DNA of 64,000 nucleotides from Pseudisothecium myosuroides (taxonomy: Eukaryota > Streptophyta > Bryopsida > Hypnales > Lembophyllaceae): NCBI GenBank assembly GCA_951799445.1, contig OX637296.1, positions 10,354,001 to 10,418,000 on the forward strand, given 5' to 3'. Positions 48,730 to 60,062 of the stretch are shown one piece after another (within the stretch, counting starts at the first letter, position 1; every line of letters begins with the position of its first letter). The notes beneath the pieces were generated by a model. The model searched no databases. It saw only the letters and a list, made by a program, of their open reading frames with translations, and was not told where the DNA came from. The position numbers were made by a program, and so were the translations under genes.

Positions 48730-49057
48730 TATGAAACTACATGTGGGCCAGCAGGATCTTCAATCACGACATTGCAAAACGGCGCATTGCAAGGAAGTAC
48801 CGATTTTCAAGATGCATTCCATTATTTACTTCTCTTTATTAGGAAACAAATTGAGACGTATTTTTTCATTTCATCAAAGAAACCATGAGTATGTTACCTG
48901 AGGCACTTTCGAGCATCCGATTGGACGAAGTACGGAACTGAACCAGGCGCCATCGCAGCAGGAGCAAGCTCGCGATTGAGCGCTGTTTCTCCCACAATTA
49001 CTCAGTTAGAAAATCTTCTTCTCCGCAGCCGCAGACTCTCCGCCCATGCCAGAATGA
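48730..49057 (+). pseudogene. Frameshifted relic of plus-strand ORF, segment B second copy
   Basis: Same sequence and lesions as 12565-12892. Upstream, cgattttag could be a splice acceptor for an exon that begins before TTLQNGALQGS. Confidence 0.45.
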
Positions 49058-49539
49058 ATTAGACTGCAATTGCAAACGTTCACAACGGTGCAATGATCGA
49101 AACACTCGATACACCGATCGACAGTTACACCAATACACCAGTACCCCGACCAGTACTGACCTGAAATGAGATATGTCAATAAAATATGCTTTTAGCCAAT
49201 TAATGCCGCAAGCACCCACATCAGATCACAAGTGAAGTTGACTTCAATTGATCAGGAAAGTGAGGAAACTGTGCAGAGCAAAACGATCAGCATTGAATGA
49301 CTGAAGTTGTGGAGATGGCTTCGAAGCTCTATATACTGTAGAAACTGACACCCTGCTCCAACGTCTGTATGTGTCTGTGTTGCACTATTGTCTGGGAAAC
49401 TCGGGCTGGAGAAGTCCGTACACAACAAGCTAGGGAGTGGGCCCCACACTCCCAACGAACAGTGTCGTATTTTTGTGGCTGGTGGGCCACTGGGCCCTAC
49501 CTCACGCAGACACCTTTTTCTGTGTTAAAAAATTTCTAA

Positions 49540-49668
49540 AGGTATGTTCTTACTTAGTGTTAAAAGATTGTTGTTACTAAGGGTCTTTGAAACAAATTTA
49601 GGCATATTTTTGAACCGGATTCACATTGCAAACCTAAACCCTATATAACACCAAGTGGGAACATACTT
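49540..49668. mobile_element. Miniature TAA-flanked element, segment B second copy
   Basis: Same as 13375-13503. Confidence 0.65.
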
Positions 49669-50135
49669 TAAGCCCTAAACATTATAAAGTTCATTTATAG
49701 GAGAGTAACGTTTTTTTTTTTACTTTTTGAGAAAGGGCAGGGATAGCAATGACTTATAATTTTCTGAAGCACTACATATAAACATTCATCCATCTTTAGA
49801 ACCAGAAAAACTCATTTCCACCACATTCATGCACTTTTTCATCCAAATCTGACAAATTCATCTACATTTTCAATGGAAATGGAAATTTGCAGGTGAAAAT
49901 AGACTATTTTTACCTAGCAAAAAGTAGAGATTTATTTTCAGTTGGTGCAATCTAACCCTAATATAGTGCCCTTTCCAAAAGATTTGGTGTGGAGTGTGGA
50001 GTGCTTGTGGTCTCTAAAAGATGCATTTTTCACCCAGCCAAATTATCCTTAATATTTGAGCTAGTGGAAAATATAGAACAAAGTACAAAATTTTGTCAAT
50101 CTTTATGGGGTGCATTTTTCATTCATTTAAGTTTT

Positions 50136-51624
50136 CTTCAATTCTTTTGATAGAGTGTAGAATGCCCTCAATCTCTAATAGGTACATTTTCCATCCATCC
50201 AAATTATCCTCGATTCTTAACCCCTAAAGGACTAGTATGCTTTTTTTGGCCGTATAGAAATTTTGGGCAAGTATGTGTGATTAGATATTTCCATATTTTA
50301 AGCTGAAATTTCAATAAAAGGTGGGCGCAAGGAATATCTTTCGTATGCACTAAATTTCATGACATTGGAAATAGGAGTCAAAAGTTATAGCCAAATATGT
50401 TACTTTTTTTTGTAACTGGGCAATCCGGGCAGATAAGAAAGAATCACTTTTTTCAAAAATAAAAATTTGAAATTGGTTTTCTAGAGTTATATATACGCGG
50501 AAAGCTTTAAATCAATCATTCCATTTTGACCAATGAGTCAAAAGTTATGAAGGTTTTTAGTTTGCGGGCAGTTATGGATTCTCTATTCTAAAATAAAATT
50601 TGAAGTTGTTTATTTAACTCAATTTTTAATATTTTTTGAAAAAATAAATCATAGGATGTAGGTTGTTTATTATAACATTACAACCATTGGGATTGACATT
50701 TTTCAATTCCATAATTAAATTCTTAACAATTTAGTATTTTGGAACGTTCTCAAATACTTCTTTCTACTTACTATTTTTTTTGTATATGTTGTACAATTCC
50801 AAATGATTTGAAATTTTTTAAGCATGTAGCCAACTTGTTAAAAAAAATGAATTCAAAGAAGCACCACCATTTTGGACATTTTTTCATACAAATGTGACCT
50901 TGTGAAGTGCAGCTACCTTGTTTTTCGCAAGGACAAGGAAAGGATTTTTGCCAATTCAAATGCTAATATCTTCCAATCCACGTGGTAGAAAATTCTGAAA
51001 TTTTTTCCACATCTTCTAAAACTAGTTTACTATAAGATCCTATGGTTTTATGTGTCAAAATTTTTTTTTTTCAAAAATTTGGTACTTGTACTAAAATTGG
51101 CAATTTTTGAGTGTTTTTGGTGAAAATATAGTCATAGAACTTTAGGGGTTAAGCTACTTTAGTAGATTTGAATTATACAATCAAAAATCAATTTTGAGAA
51201 ATAACTTAGATATTGATTAGTTTGCTTTCAAATCAATACCAAATTTTTTCTCAAGAGATGTTTATTAATACATTTAAAAAAAACTTGGAATCAATAGGTA
51301 TATTGGGATATTTAAAAAAATCCAAAGTATTTCTATACCACTTTGGGATTCAAAATTTCAAAGTTTAAAATTGAAATTGAAAATTTTCAAAAGCAAAAGA
51401 ATGTTTTAATATTAAAAAATCAAAACTTGAAACCTCAATATTTTTATGACTAGTCTCTGTAAATGGACATTCTATATAGCCTTGGCCTACACATTTAAAT
51501 TGGACTATCTTTTTTGGAAAATGACCTAAAGAATGCTATAAATGAAAGATAGACAACTACATAATTATGCATCAAATCACTAAGTTAATACCATAGTTGT
51601 AGGGCAGGGTTGACAAAAAACAAT
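50136..51624. other. Unit-tail paralogue carrying a TTAA insertion, no gene
   Basis: Matches 25520-26085 of the unit on both sides of the 928-bp TTAA element. It lacks the pogo element (single TA near 50061), giving the empty site for that insertion. Confidence 0.7.
50221..51148. mobile_element. TTAA-flanked element, 928 bp, with verified empty site
   Basis: Ends CCCCTAAAGGACTAG and ACTTTAGGGG; TTAA at 50217-50220 and 51149-51152. The paralogous tail at 25590-25630 reads cctcggttcTTAAgctacttt with one TTAA, so insertion duplicated exactly that tetranucleotide. Internally it is the reverse-oriented relative of 1243-2165 (caatgagtcaaaagttatga). No transposase. Confidence 0.9.
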
Positions 51625-51628
51625 TTAA

Positions 51629-52000
51629 CCCCTAAAGGACCAAGCTGCGTTTTTTGGCAACATAGCAATTTTGGGCAGCTCACTACGAATGGAGTTTTTA
51701 TTTATTTTTTTTGAAAATTTTACACAACATGTGCCCAAGGAGTAGCTTTAAGGCCCAATAATTTTCATAATTTTTGACCTCATGGTTAAAAAGTTATTGC
51801 ATGGTATGTGATTTTCATTGCTTGGCGGACAGCCCACGCAGCTCAAAAAACTTCTTTAAAAATCACATTTTTTAAAAATAAAAATTTGAAATTGATTCTT
51901 TAGTTTTATATCTATGCGGGAAGCTTTGAATCATTCCATTTGGATTAATAAGTCAAAAGTTATGAGAAGTTTTAGTTTGCGGGTAGGTATGGAGTCTTTG
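51629..52000. mobile_element. TTAA-family element, right end not found
   Basis: Left end TTAA (51625-51628) then CCCCTAAAGGACCAAG, at a place where the unit has gacaaaaaaccatTTAAaaaa (about 26080). Interior shares aagtcaaaagttatga with the family until about 52000, after which a short direct repeat (aaagccacaattctatgttc) begins and no CCTTTAGGGG end follows. Probably a truncated copy; the end given is approximate. Confidence 0.6.
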
Positions 52001-52079
52001 AAAGCCACAATTCTATGTTGAAAGCCACAATTCTATGTTCAAAAATATATTTTCTAGCCACAATTCTATGTTCAAGAAT

Positions 52080-52640
52080 ATGTCCAAAAAAATACATACT
52101 TTGACGTTTTAATTTGTAATAAATAGGAAAAACAATTATAAAAAAAACTAAAAATTGGCCATTTGAGAAGACTTCCTAGAAATGAGTTTCAACCAAAAAA
52201 ATGAGGTAAAAAACATTTCTATTGTTCACAAGTGCGCGTGCAAGGGAGGCCTATTTGCGCAAACGTGGAGGACATAAAATAATGTATTTTTAGATGCCCT
52301 TTGGTAGGGGCATGTCTGCCTACTGTAGGAATATACCATAGAAATTTTAACTGAAAATCATTAATTTAAACCACTCAATAGTGTCCAAAATCCCTAAACT
52401 TGAAAGTGTGACAAATTAGAAAAATTGACTTTTAAATATAAAATGATTTTTTAATTTTTATGAAAAATAAGTAATACAATTACAATCAAGACATCTAGAA
52501 ACATATTTTTTGTTTTTGGCATTGGATTCATTATTCAAAAGTTATAATAGAGGACAACCTTGTTTTGCCAAAGTAGGACAAAAAACGGCAAGTCTTTCTT
52601 GCAATCACCCTTATCAACAACCTTCTTACAAAATGTTGCT
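52080..52640 (+). repeat. Diverged direct repeat, left copy
   Basis: Shares in order aaaaaaaactaaaaattg, tatttg.gcaaa..tggagga/gaacataaaa, atgtatttttagatgcc and gtgacaaattagaa with 53580-54060. It has no coding content; it is probably an old transposon or duplication. Confidence 0.5.
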
Positions 52641-52755
52641 GAAAGGGTGAATTATAGCTAGTAGTGATTTTGTGCCATCAATTATGGGATAACAGTGTAT
52701 TGTGTAACGTGCTCTCTTCTGCATGCAACTCATCATCCCACAACTTCAAAAATTA

Positions 52756-53209
52756 GAGCAACTCCAATGTTTACGCTAGAAAGGCCCCGTCAACCTGTCA
52801 AGCTTGGGTCTGTTATTGGAGCGGGGCAAACTCGGGCCCTTTTCAGCATGCTACTTGTGACCACACCTTTAGTGCGGCAATAGATCCGGAAACAACAAAC
52901 ATAACGCTCAGGCTCTTTTTTTAGTTTTCCATTGAATCTCTTCCACTTTTCTAAGTACACTTTGGATGAGGTGTTTGGGAAAAAGCACCACTTGTCGCCA
53001 TGGTCAGAGAATTTGAGCCTTCAGTGTATTGATCCGGGCTCAAGAAATCACACCAAAATGCCAAGCAGGGGCTCTCATGTAGCAAGACATAGAAAATTTT
53101 GTGTATTTTAGTGGTTGCATATATGAGGGACTGATTTTTTGTAGAAGAACATTATAAATTCCATTGGCAGTATTCCCATGCTTATTCTAGTGTTGCATTG
53201 GAGCTACTC
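52756..53209. mobile_element. TTA-flanked MITE with GAGCAACTCCAATG ends, 454 bp
   Basis: Left end GAGCAACTCCAATG, right end CATTGGAGCTACTC, with TTA outside both (52753-52755, 53210-53212). Fits the PIF/Harbinger-type TWA duplication; GAGCA.CTCCAA ends are common in plant MITEs. The 62-codon frame inside has no recognisable product. Confidence 0.7.
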
Positions 53210-53212
53210 TTA

Positions 53213-53579
53213 GGGATCAAATTCACTTCTTTACTTTGCACACACGTGGGTCCCAGGGCAAACACCTGTGAGGGGGTGGTGAAAGAGGTGGAAGGCGAGG
53301 ACTTCATGCAAATGTAGTTGAAATTGCAAATGAAAGCTAGTAGTAGGGAGCAATCGGTTACAAGGGCGGCAACTGCAGGGTGGTTGCAAGAAAGACCAAC
53401 TAGTTTTTGTAGCATTTTGTCAAAATTTGATTTCAAATACCCAATACTATGAGTACTTTGTAGCGGAATAATCCCAACTATTGAGAGGAAAAATCAACAT
53501 CTAAAAGTATTATTGCAAGTACTATGGACTACTTGCAAGTATTAAAACAATACTAAGTATGTGGAAAAAAAATAATTTG
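53213..53579. other. No gene seen
   Basis: The minus-strand frame at 53182-53436 crosses a MITE end and has no family resemblance. The stretch contains a small repeated word around aagtacta.gga.tacttgcaagta (53505-53540). Confidence 0.4.
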
Positions 53580-54060
53580 TCACAAAAAATAGATACAACA
53601 TGGTATAAATTAATAATAATTAAAAATGATGAACAAAAAAAACTAAAAATTGACAATTTAAGAGGACTTGATGGCAATCAAATTTCACCAAAAGAATGAA
53701 CTTGTAACCATCTTCAAATTTGGGAAGTGCGAGCATTAAAGAACCCTATTTGCACAAAAATGGAGAACATAAAAATCATGTATTTTTAGATGCCCCCTTA
53801 GTAGGCACATGCCCACCTATTGTGGAAATAGAGTACAAAATTTTTAGCTCTAGAACTTTTATTTTGGATACTCCTTAGCACTAAAATCCCTTAAACCTCA
53901 AAGTGTGACAAATTAGAACAACTAATTTTTAAGTATAAATTTTTTTTTTTTAATTTCTAAAAAATTAAAGGATATGAATACAATCAAGCTAGACATCTTC
54001 AATAAAATTTTCAAGTTCATTGGGTTTATGCTTCAAAAATTATAGCAAATGACAACTCCA
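53580..54060 (+). repeat. Diverged direct repeat, right copy
   Basis: Partner of 52080-52640, about 1.5 kb away; the MITE at 52756 lies between the two copies. Confidence 0.5.
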
Positions 54061-54091
54061 TCACTCTAAAATCTAAATGAAACGCATAATA

Positions 54092-54228
54092 AGGTAGGAG
54101 GTCCTTAAATCGAGCGGGTTCTAAATGCATCTCCTATCTAGGATTGAGTGACATATTCTCCGAAAAATCTACTACAGTCATTGATGAGGTAGGTGGACTT
54201 AAATAGTCGATTTAAGGACCTCCTACCT
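54092..54228. mobile_element. TA-flanked MITE with AGGTAGGAGG ends, 137 bp
   Basis: Ends AGGTAGGAGGTCCTTAAATC and its inverse, perfect over more than 20 bp, TA outside (54090-54091, 54229-54230). Same family as 46085-46395. Confidence 0.75.
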
Positions 54229-54230
54229 TA

Positions 54231-54995
54231 GTACTTGTTTTTCTTGCAATCACCCTGCAGCAACAGAATTGGGGGCATGAGCCACAGAATTGACATCGAT
54301 CAAGACATGGATCGACAACCCTAGAAATGAACTTTGTGTCAATTGATTAATGGAGCATTTGCAGGTTTGATTTGATAGCAATCCAGGGGCGCTTTCTAAG
54401 AGTGGAAGAGATAGCGGCTAGAAAGTCAAAAACCAACATTTTGTTAAAATGACAATGTTTTATTAAAATGGCATAGGGGAAGAAGGGTGAAAATAGACAA
54501 TTTTGTTAAATTGGCATAATTTAGAGTGCCAAAAATTGTGATTCATTTGCACAAAGTTCTAAAGTCTAGAATTGATATAAATTTTACAACCCATGGTCTG
54601 AACGTAAAAGTGCCCTATTTGTGGAGATATGCCAATCTAATAAAATTGACATTGAAACAAGGAAATGAATAGAAAATTAGTGTAAGTACTATGGAATACT
54701 ACTAATTTAACAAAATTTTCCATTAGAGCCGCTAATTTAAACTACTGAAGACAATATAGTTTTCAGATCAAATAGTCTCTTGTTAATATATGGACTGATA
54801 ACAAGACAATAAAAAGGTTGATTTGCTCACACTCACCAATGCATTGTTGACAATATGTGCAAAACGGCAACATCTTCTACTTATATTGTGTTGTATTCAA
54901 GTATGATAAGGCATAGAGCTAAAGTGACATCCAAATGAGATATGTGAATTGTTGAATCTTCAATACAATGGTGCATGCGCTACAATATTTAGTAC
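54231..54995. other. No gene seen
   Basis: Contains three short approximate repeats of ttttgttaaa.tggca between 54438 and 54525. Otherwise AT-rich and unassigned. Confidence 0.4.
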
Positions 54996-54999
54996 ATAA

Positions 55000-55298
55000 A
55001 TGGCCAATTTCATTAAAATGGCGGTATTCCGTTAATTTGGCACTTTTAGCAGTTCAGACCGCACAGTCTGAACTCTTTTTTCTGTACCAAAATCTATACC
55101 AATACTAGATTTTCGAAATCTACACTTGTCCTAGATATTTGAAATCTATATCAGTCCTAAATTTTTTAGACTACACAGTGTCTGTCCTAGATTTCTGAAA
55201 TCTAAAACTAAACTAGATGTTAGAAATGTATACTTGTCCTAGATGTCACGGTGTAAAAATGGCACATGAAATACCACCATTTTAATGAAATTCGCCAT
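55000..55298. mobile_element. Small element with ATGGC ends, 299 bp, inverted orientation
   Basis: Ends ATGGCCAATTTCATTAAAAT and, inverted, ATGGCGAATTTCATTAAAAT; ATAA lies outside both (54996-54999, 55299-55302). It is the reverse-oriented relative of 27190-27498 and independently supports a 4-bp duplication for this family. The interior again has ctagatttY.gaaatcta words. Confidence 0.75.
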
Positions 55299-55302
55299 AT
55301 AA

Positions 55303-56095
55303 TTTGTATTTTAAGAATTAGACACGCTATTATACAACCCTCTATACCCTTTGAAAGATTAAAAATAACCTTGTGAGCTCAAAGAGTCCAAAAATATGGT
55401 TGATGAATATTCAAATAGGTTATTTTTTGTAAATACTATAGATAAATTGTATTCATTTGCCAGTATTTTGTGTGCAATTTTGTCATCTGCCTAGTGTAAA
55501 CACTAAATAAAAAGAAGTAACCTAGGAACAAAGTAAAAGAAGTGATTAAGGTTGAATTGTGCAAGAAACATTAAATTTTGACTACGGATATTCAAAATAA
55601 CCTATTTCTACGTGTCAACGTGTCAGATATGTTTAGACGAGTAGATTAGTGTAGCCAACATTGGAGGTCCAATGCTTTTCATAATATTATGAATGACAAC
55701 CAATTTAGATTTTTCATTGTTTTAAATTTAAAATCATAAAATATATGAGTTTCTAAATTATTAAACTTAAAAAAAATAATTTGAAAGATTAAAATTTGTA
55801 AATTTATGACGTTAAAAAGTTTTAGTTTGTTATTATGTTAATCTGTTGATTTTTAATTATTTAATTTTATAACTAACATTATGTGAATTATGAAAATTTG
55901 ATTTTCTGAATATCTTATAAATCAAATTCAAATTCAAAATTAATTCAAATGAAATATGTTTATTTATAAAATTTTATATTTTATTAAATTAGAAATAAAT
56001 CAAATAGTTTCTCAGGAGTTGACTTAGGATAGAGAAGTTAATTCACAATTATACCCAAAAACCTAGTAAGCGCATGTTGGAAAATTTTAAAAAAT
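55303..56095. other. AT-rich, no gene
   Basis: Nothing beyond low-complexity AT sequence. Confidence 0.5.
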
Positions 56096-56127
56096 ATACA
56101 TACATACATACATACATACACACACAC

Positions 56128-56184
<57 letters not shown>
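56096..56184. repeat. Compound microsatellite (TACA)n-(CA)n-(TA)n
   Basis: Consecutive runs: TACA to about 56118, CA to 56128, then TA repeated about 27 times to 56184. Length is likely to vary between individuals. Confidence 0.95.
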
Positions 56185-56187
<3 letters not shown>

Positions 56188-57578
56188 CCAAGGTTGTAAG
56201 GTATGTACTCCTATAATCTACACTGCCCAAAATGCAACAATTGCATTTGAACCAAAAAGCATCAGAAAAACTAAATATGTATTACACAAGATGTTTATAA
56301 TCAAAACATAAAAAGTTGATGAGAGCTTAGTGCTAGATTTTGGTTCACTTACTTTGAAAATTCATGACTTATTCATATAGTGTCCAACTATTGCATTCTA
56401 AAATACATATTTATGGAGAAAACTTGTTTCATTTGTCAATAGGATTCAATAAATATAATGTATGTTTAATTGTAGTAATTTTACTCGTTATAATTGTAAC
56501 TCATGGGGATTATGTACATGATGCACATATTTTATTGCATGCTAAAAGTGATCTTTGAGTTTCTATAGGTTTTGTGCTTGTTTCTATGCTCCTTTGCTAG
56601 AAGGTAGTAGACAAACGATCAAAAAATTGATCAATAGTATGTAAATATGCCAATGACAAAGCAAAATTCACTTAAAACACAAATTCTTGCAACAAATCAG
56701 TTTGTATACGGTGAAGGGTTTATGCTTGGTGAATGGGATGTCTCAAATAGTGTATCTGACTCTTGTTGCTTTCTAATACTCTAAATGCTTATATGGAAGC
56801 TTGCATGCTCTGGTCTACTTAAACAAAAAATTAGGATTTGTTTAGTTTTTTCCACCTTTCAAAACACTTTTCCACCATCATTCTCACCATCTTAGGCACC
56901 TTTTGTAAGTTGTGAGAAAAACATCAATTCCATTAATACGACGCAACTTCATAAAATTAATGCCATGGTGAATCATCAAGGAAGGAAAGAAAATGAGGGA
57001 GGACGGGAGTGGGAATCCTAGTTTAGTGGTGCTCAATATTGTTGATGAAATGCTATTTGCATCGTATTGATTTGAGTATGGATCAGCTCAGCGAGCTAAT
57101 GGAATAATTGTCAAATGACGCATGAAATATCCCCAATTTAACGGCATTGATGTTGAAACTGACTGAGTAGAAACTGCATCAGTCAGGGTGCATAGAGCAT
57201 ATCCTCAGTCAAGCATTTGAGAAGTTCCTAAATGGTGAGACCTTCCAAATTTTAGAACAGGTGGATGAACAAGCTGGTATTGACAAATTCATCAGTAATT
57301 TCAGACACTGTGGTCACTGAGTAATCAAGACAGTGTGGCAATTGCCAACTTTGCAAATCTTATCATTGACAAACATCGTTTTGTTCATTGGTCATTTTCG
57401 AATCTGTACATTTTCTACAAAATTTCGGCGATTTAAAGAGCTCCGCAAAAATGGATGTATCTGAGACTGATCAGAGGAAAGCTGGTCATCGTATGAAATG
57501 ATAGGAAAACTTCAACTCCGAAAAAAAAATCTTTCTGACACAGCTAAGGTCACCGTATGGGTATGATGGAAAAAAACA
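56185..57578. other. Downstream flank of F-box copy 4, no gene
   Basis: AT-rich. The frame at 56364-56558 has no resemblance to known proteins. The last 300 bp (from about 57285) are paralogous to 6290-6533. Confidence 0.5.
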
Positions 57579-59851
57579 CTACTTCAAACGTACTCCATCG
57601 GCCGAACCGTTTGTAAGTTCAAGTTTCAGATTGCCTGTGAAACTAGGCTCAAAAAGGAATGTGGGGGGGTTGAAGCTGTAGAAATTCATTTCTCCAATTC
57701 CATCCCAAGTTGGCGCACTCAAGTCCCCTGTGCGATTTCCACTCATCATATCGTAAATGACGCCCGTGTGTGCAATGCTGTTGAAAATGCACAACCTCCC
57801 CTCCCCAAACGGTAAGCAGGTGTACTCCGGGTAAATCTGAAGCCCTGACTGACTGCCAACCTTCGTCTCGGTCATCACGTTCCTCCACTTCTCTGCTGTA
57901 CCTTCACCTGAATTGGGGTGCATGGCGTTCTGAAGTATGTCAATGCGATGCTCAACAGTCCGACGCGGATTATAAGGATTGTGCTCAATCTCCGAAAACA
58001 CGACAATCTCTCCGTTGATATTGGACACCTGCATAATGTTCAAGTTGGATGCAGTCGGCATAGGGCACGCCAGATCAGGTAACCATTTCCCCTCATCCAC
58101 ACTGTATGCCAGGAGGCCACGGCCACGGTCTCCATCCAAAAAGGCCACGCAATACAAAAACCCGTCCATGTAGGCGCCATTCTGATGCTCATTCAAGGCA
58201 AAGACAGGCCCCGGAACGTCCTCGGTCACAGTCCACATTGAAGTGCGAGAGTCAAACACTTCGGTGATTTTCGAGAGCTGCTCGTCACCGGTCCTGGCGC
58301 TCCCGGCAACGATAATCTTGAAGGAATCTCCCGACGGAGCGACCACCATCTGCAGTAGCACAGAATTCCGGGGATGGTTCAGAGGCGGGAGCTCCCTCCA
58401 CCTTCCGGTCATGGGATTAAGTACTACTATCTTCTCTGCAATCTCCTGAAATGCCAGAGAGGACTGGACTGCAGAGACATAGACACACAGGAGGCCACCA
58501 GCTCCACAAATAGAATGATCTTTGAACAAGTCGGTATCCAATTTGGGGAGCATTGCAAACGGCGGTAACTTCATCCAAGTTTCACAGCGGACCTTTGTGG
58601 AATTCCCTGCGACTGTTTTGGAGATTATGTAGGTTTTCATGCAAGTTTCTCCTAGTTTTTATGTTTCCCTGTGTTCTAATGTGATCATGGAGGGATTTTC
58701 AAAGAGTTCCTATGCAAAAGGAAATTGTGGGTTTTCTTTGTAAGGATTTTCATAAATTTCCCCCAAATCCCCCGTGTGCAATCCAAATTGGTAGACTTTG
58801 CAACACATTGACACATCTTACATTTCAATGTTTTTTCCACCTAATATTTGGTAGATTTTAGAAGATTCAAATTGTCCCATATCGATTGTCAAGGGTACCA
58901 TGAGGTTGGACACATAAGACTTGTAAGTTGTCGATCTTCATGTGAATGTATTCAATTCTTAGAAATTTAATGTTTCTACAATTGGAACATTTTAGAAACC
59001 TCAAAAATTTTACAATACATGAAATTGTAAAATGTTCAAACAAATGAATCTACATATTACTAATATTTTTAACTATTGAAATCTAGCTAACGGTCTAGAC
59101 TAAAAATTCTGAAATGTACAAATCATTAAGATTGGAAATTCAAAATCTACATATCTGTTAGATTTCAACTTCCAAAATCTACAAACTGAATAGATTATGC
59201 AAACTAAAATCTACATTAAAATTAGATTTTAGATGCTTAAATCTACATTCTAGATTATTAAATTCTACAAATTGAGTTGATTTTGAGGTGGGGACATCTT
59301 CAAATAACACTAAAGAACGCACAAATTTCCCCCTTAAAACTCCCTTAAAATTCCTTGTCTCACATTTCCCTGTGAGAGTGATATTCCCTATGAACAACAA
59401 TTTATAACTTTTTCTTGTTTCTTAGGAGGGGATTTGGAGTACAATGCCTGCGGGGAATTCAGAAAAGGCTTCCTGTGTTTGGGTATCCAAGTCATAGCCA
59501 GCGCATCGCCAAACATTATCATCGCGAACGTAGAAGTGTAGCCCTGTGAGCAGTGCCTCTCGGGGCTGCTGGCTCTCTCGGCAACAAGAAAATCCGTCAT
59601 CCTCTATGCGGGTTTTGAACAACTTGGATACTGCTTTCACTTGAAACAAGGTTTTGTAATCGAGTTTGGCCAGGATGGAGTCCAAGATTTCGTCTGAGAA
59701 GTCGCAGAGATTCCTGACGCATTTTCGGTCATCATTGTTTTGTGCAGACTCATCCTCTCTCCTGGTCCTTGCTTCGGCTAAGGTCTCATCCACGGAGCTT
59801 GGCTTTCTCTCTGGGACAGCGCAGCTGGTAACCTGGCGCCTGGGGGAATCA
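57579..59851 (-). pseudogene. F-box/Kelch-repeat gene, copy 4, split by a transposon
   Basis: The N-terminal exon (59478-59851) encodes the F-box (LCDFSDEILDSILAKLDYKT, VKAVSKLFKTRIED) and ends at YDLDTQT. The Kelch part resumes at WMKLPPF on the other side (58582) and runs to the same C-terminus at 57579. Between them lies an 895-bp insertion with stops. Relative to the array copies it has many substitutions, an extra ERKP-type insertion after TSCAVP, and lost residues in blade 4 (GRGLLAYS for GRGRWGILAYS). Apart from the insertion the frame is open, so the insertion may be the only inactivating event; removal by splicing cannot be excluded but I see no GT..AG at its edges. Confidence 0.8.
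58583..59477. mobile_element. CACAG-ended insertion in the F-box gene, 895 bp
   Basis: Left end CACAGCGGACCTTTGTGGAA, right end (inverted) CACAGGAAGCCTTTTCTGAA, both continuing into GAATTCCC. TTT lies outside both ends (58580-58582, 59478-59480), while the intact copies read ccaagTTTgggtatcc. A 3-bp duplication with CACAG ends fits CACTA/EnSpm (pattern CMCWR). The interior has many aaatctaca/tgtagattt words (59040-59260), typical of subterminal binding repeats. Non-autonomous. Confidence 0.85.
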
Positions 59852-60062
59852 CTTCACCCGACACAAGCAGTTAATCGGTAGTTCATTATTTTGGATATGT
59901 ACCCAGGAATCAACGAGACAGAAATTCAATTGATGCTGTAGATCTTATGCTATGTACAGAGGTGCTAAAAGTTCATCACAACAAGAAGAATACGTTTGTG
60001 TTCACTCCAATCCAATTGAAATCAATTGAGAGCAGTTAGTAGTTGAAGGATCGCAACAGAGT

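Larger units (their letters stand above)
48712..50135. repeat. Segment B, second copy (1424 bp)
   Basis: Near-identical to 12547-13970. Unlike the first copy, it continues past its right end into matching unit-tail sequence, so this copy looks like the parental one. Confidence 0.9.

Noticed and set aside
56131..56184. TA run as a promoter TATA cluster
   Set aside because: It is a simple microsatellite continuous with TACA and CA repeats, with no gene start nearby.
59040..59290. Regularly spaced aaatctaca words as a CRISPR-like array
   Set aside because: Spacing and orientation are irregular and they lie near the end of a transposon; they fit subterminal binding repeats.
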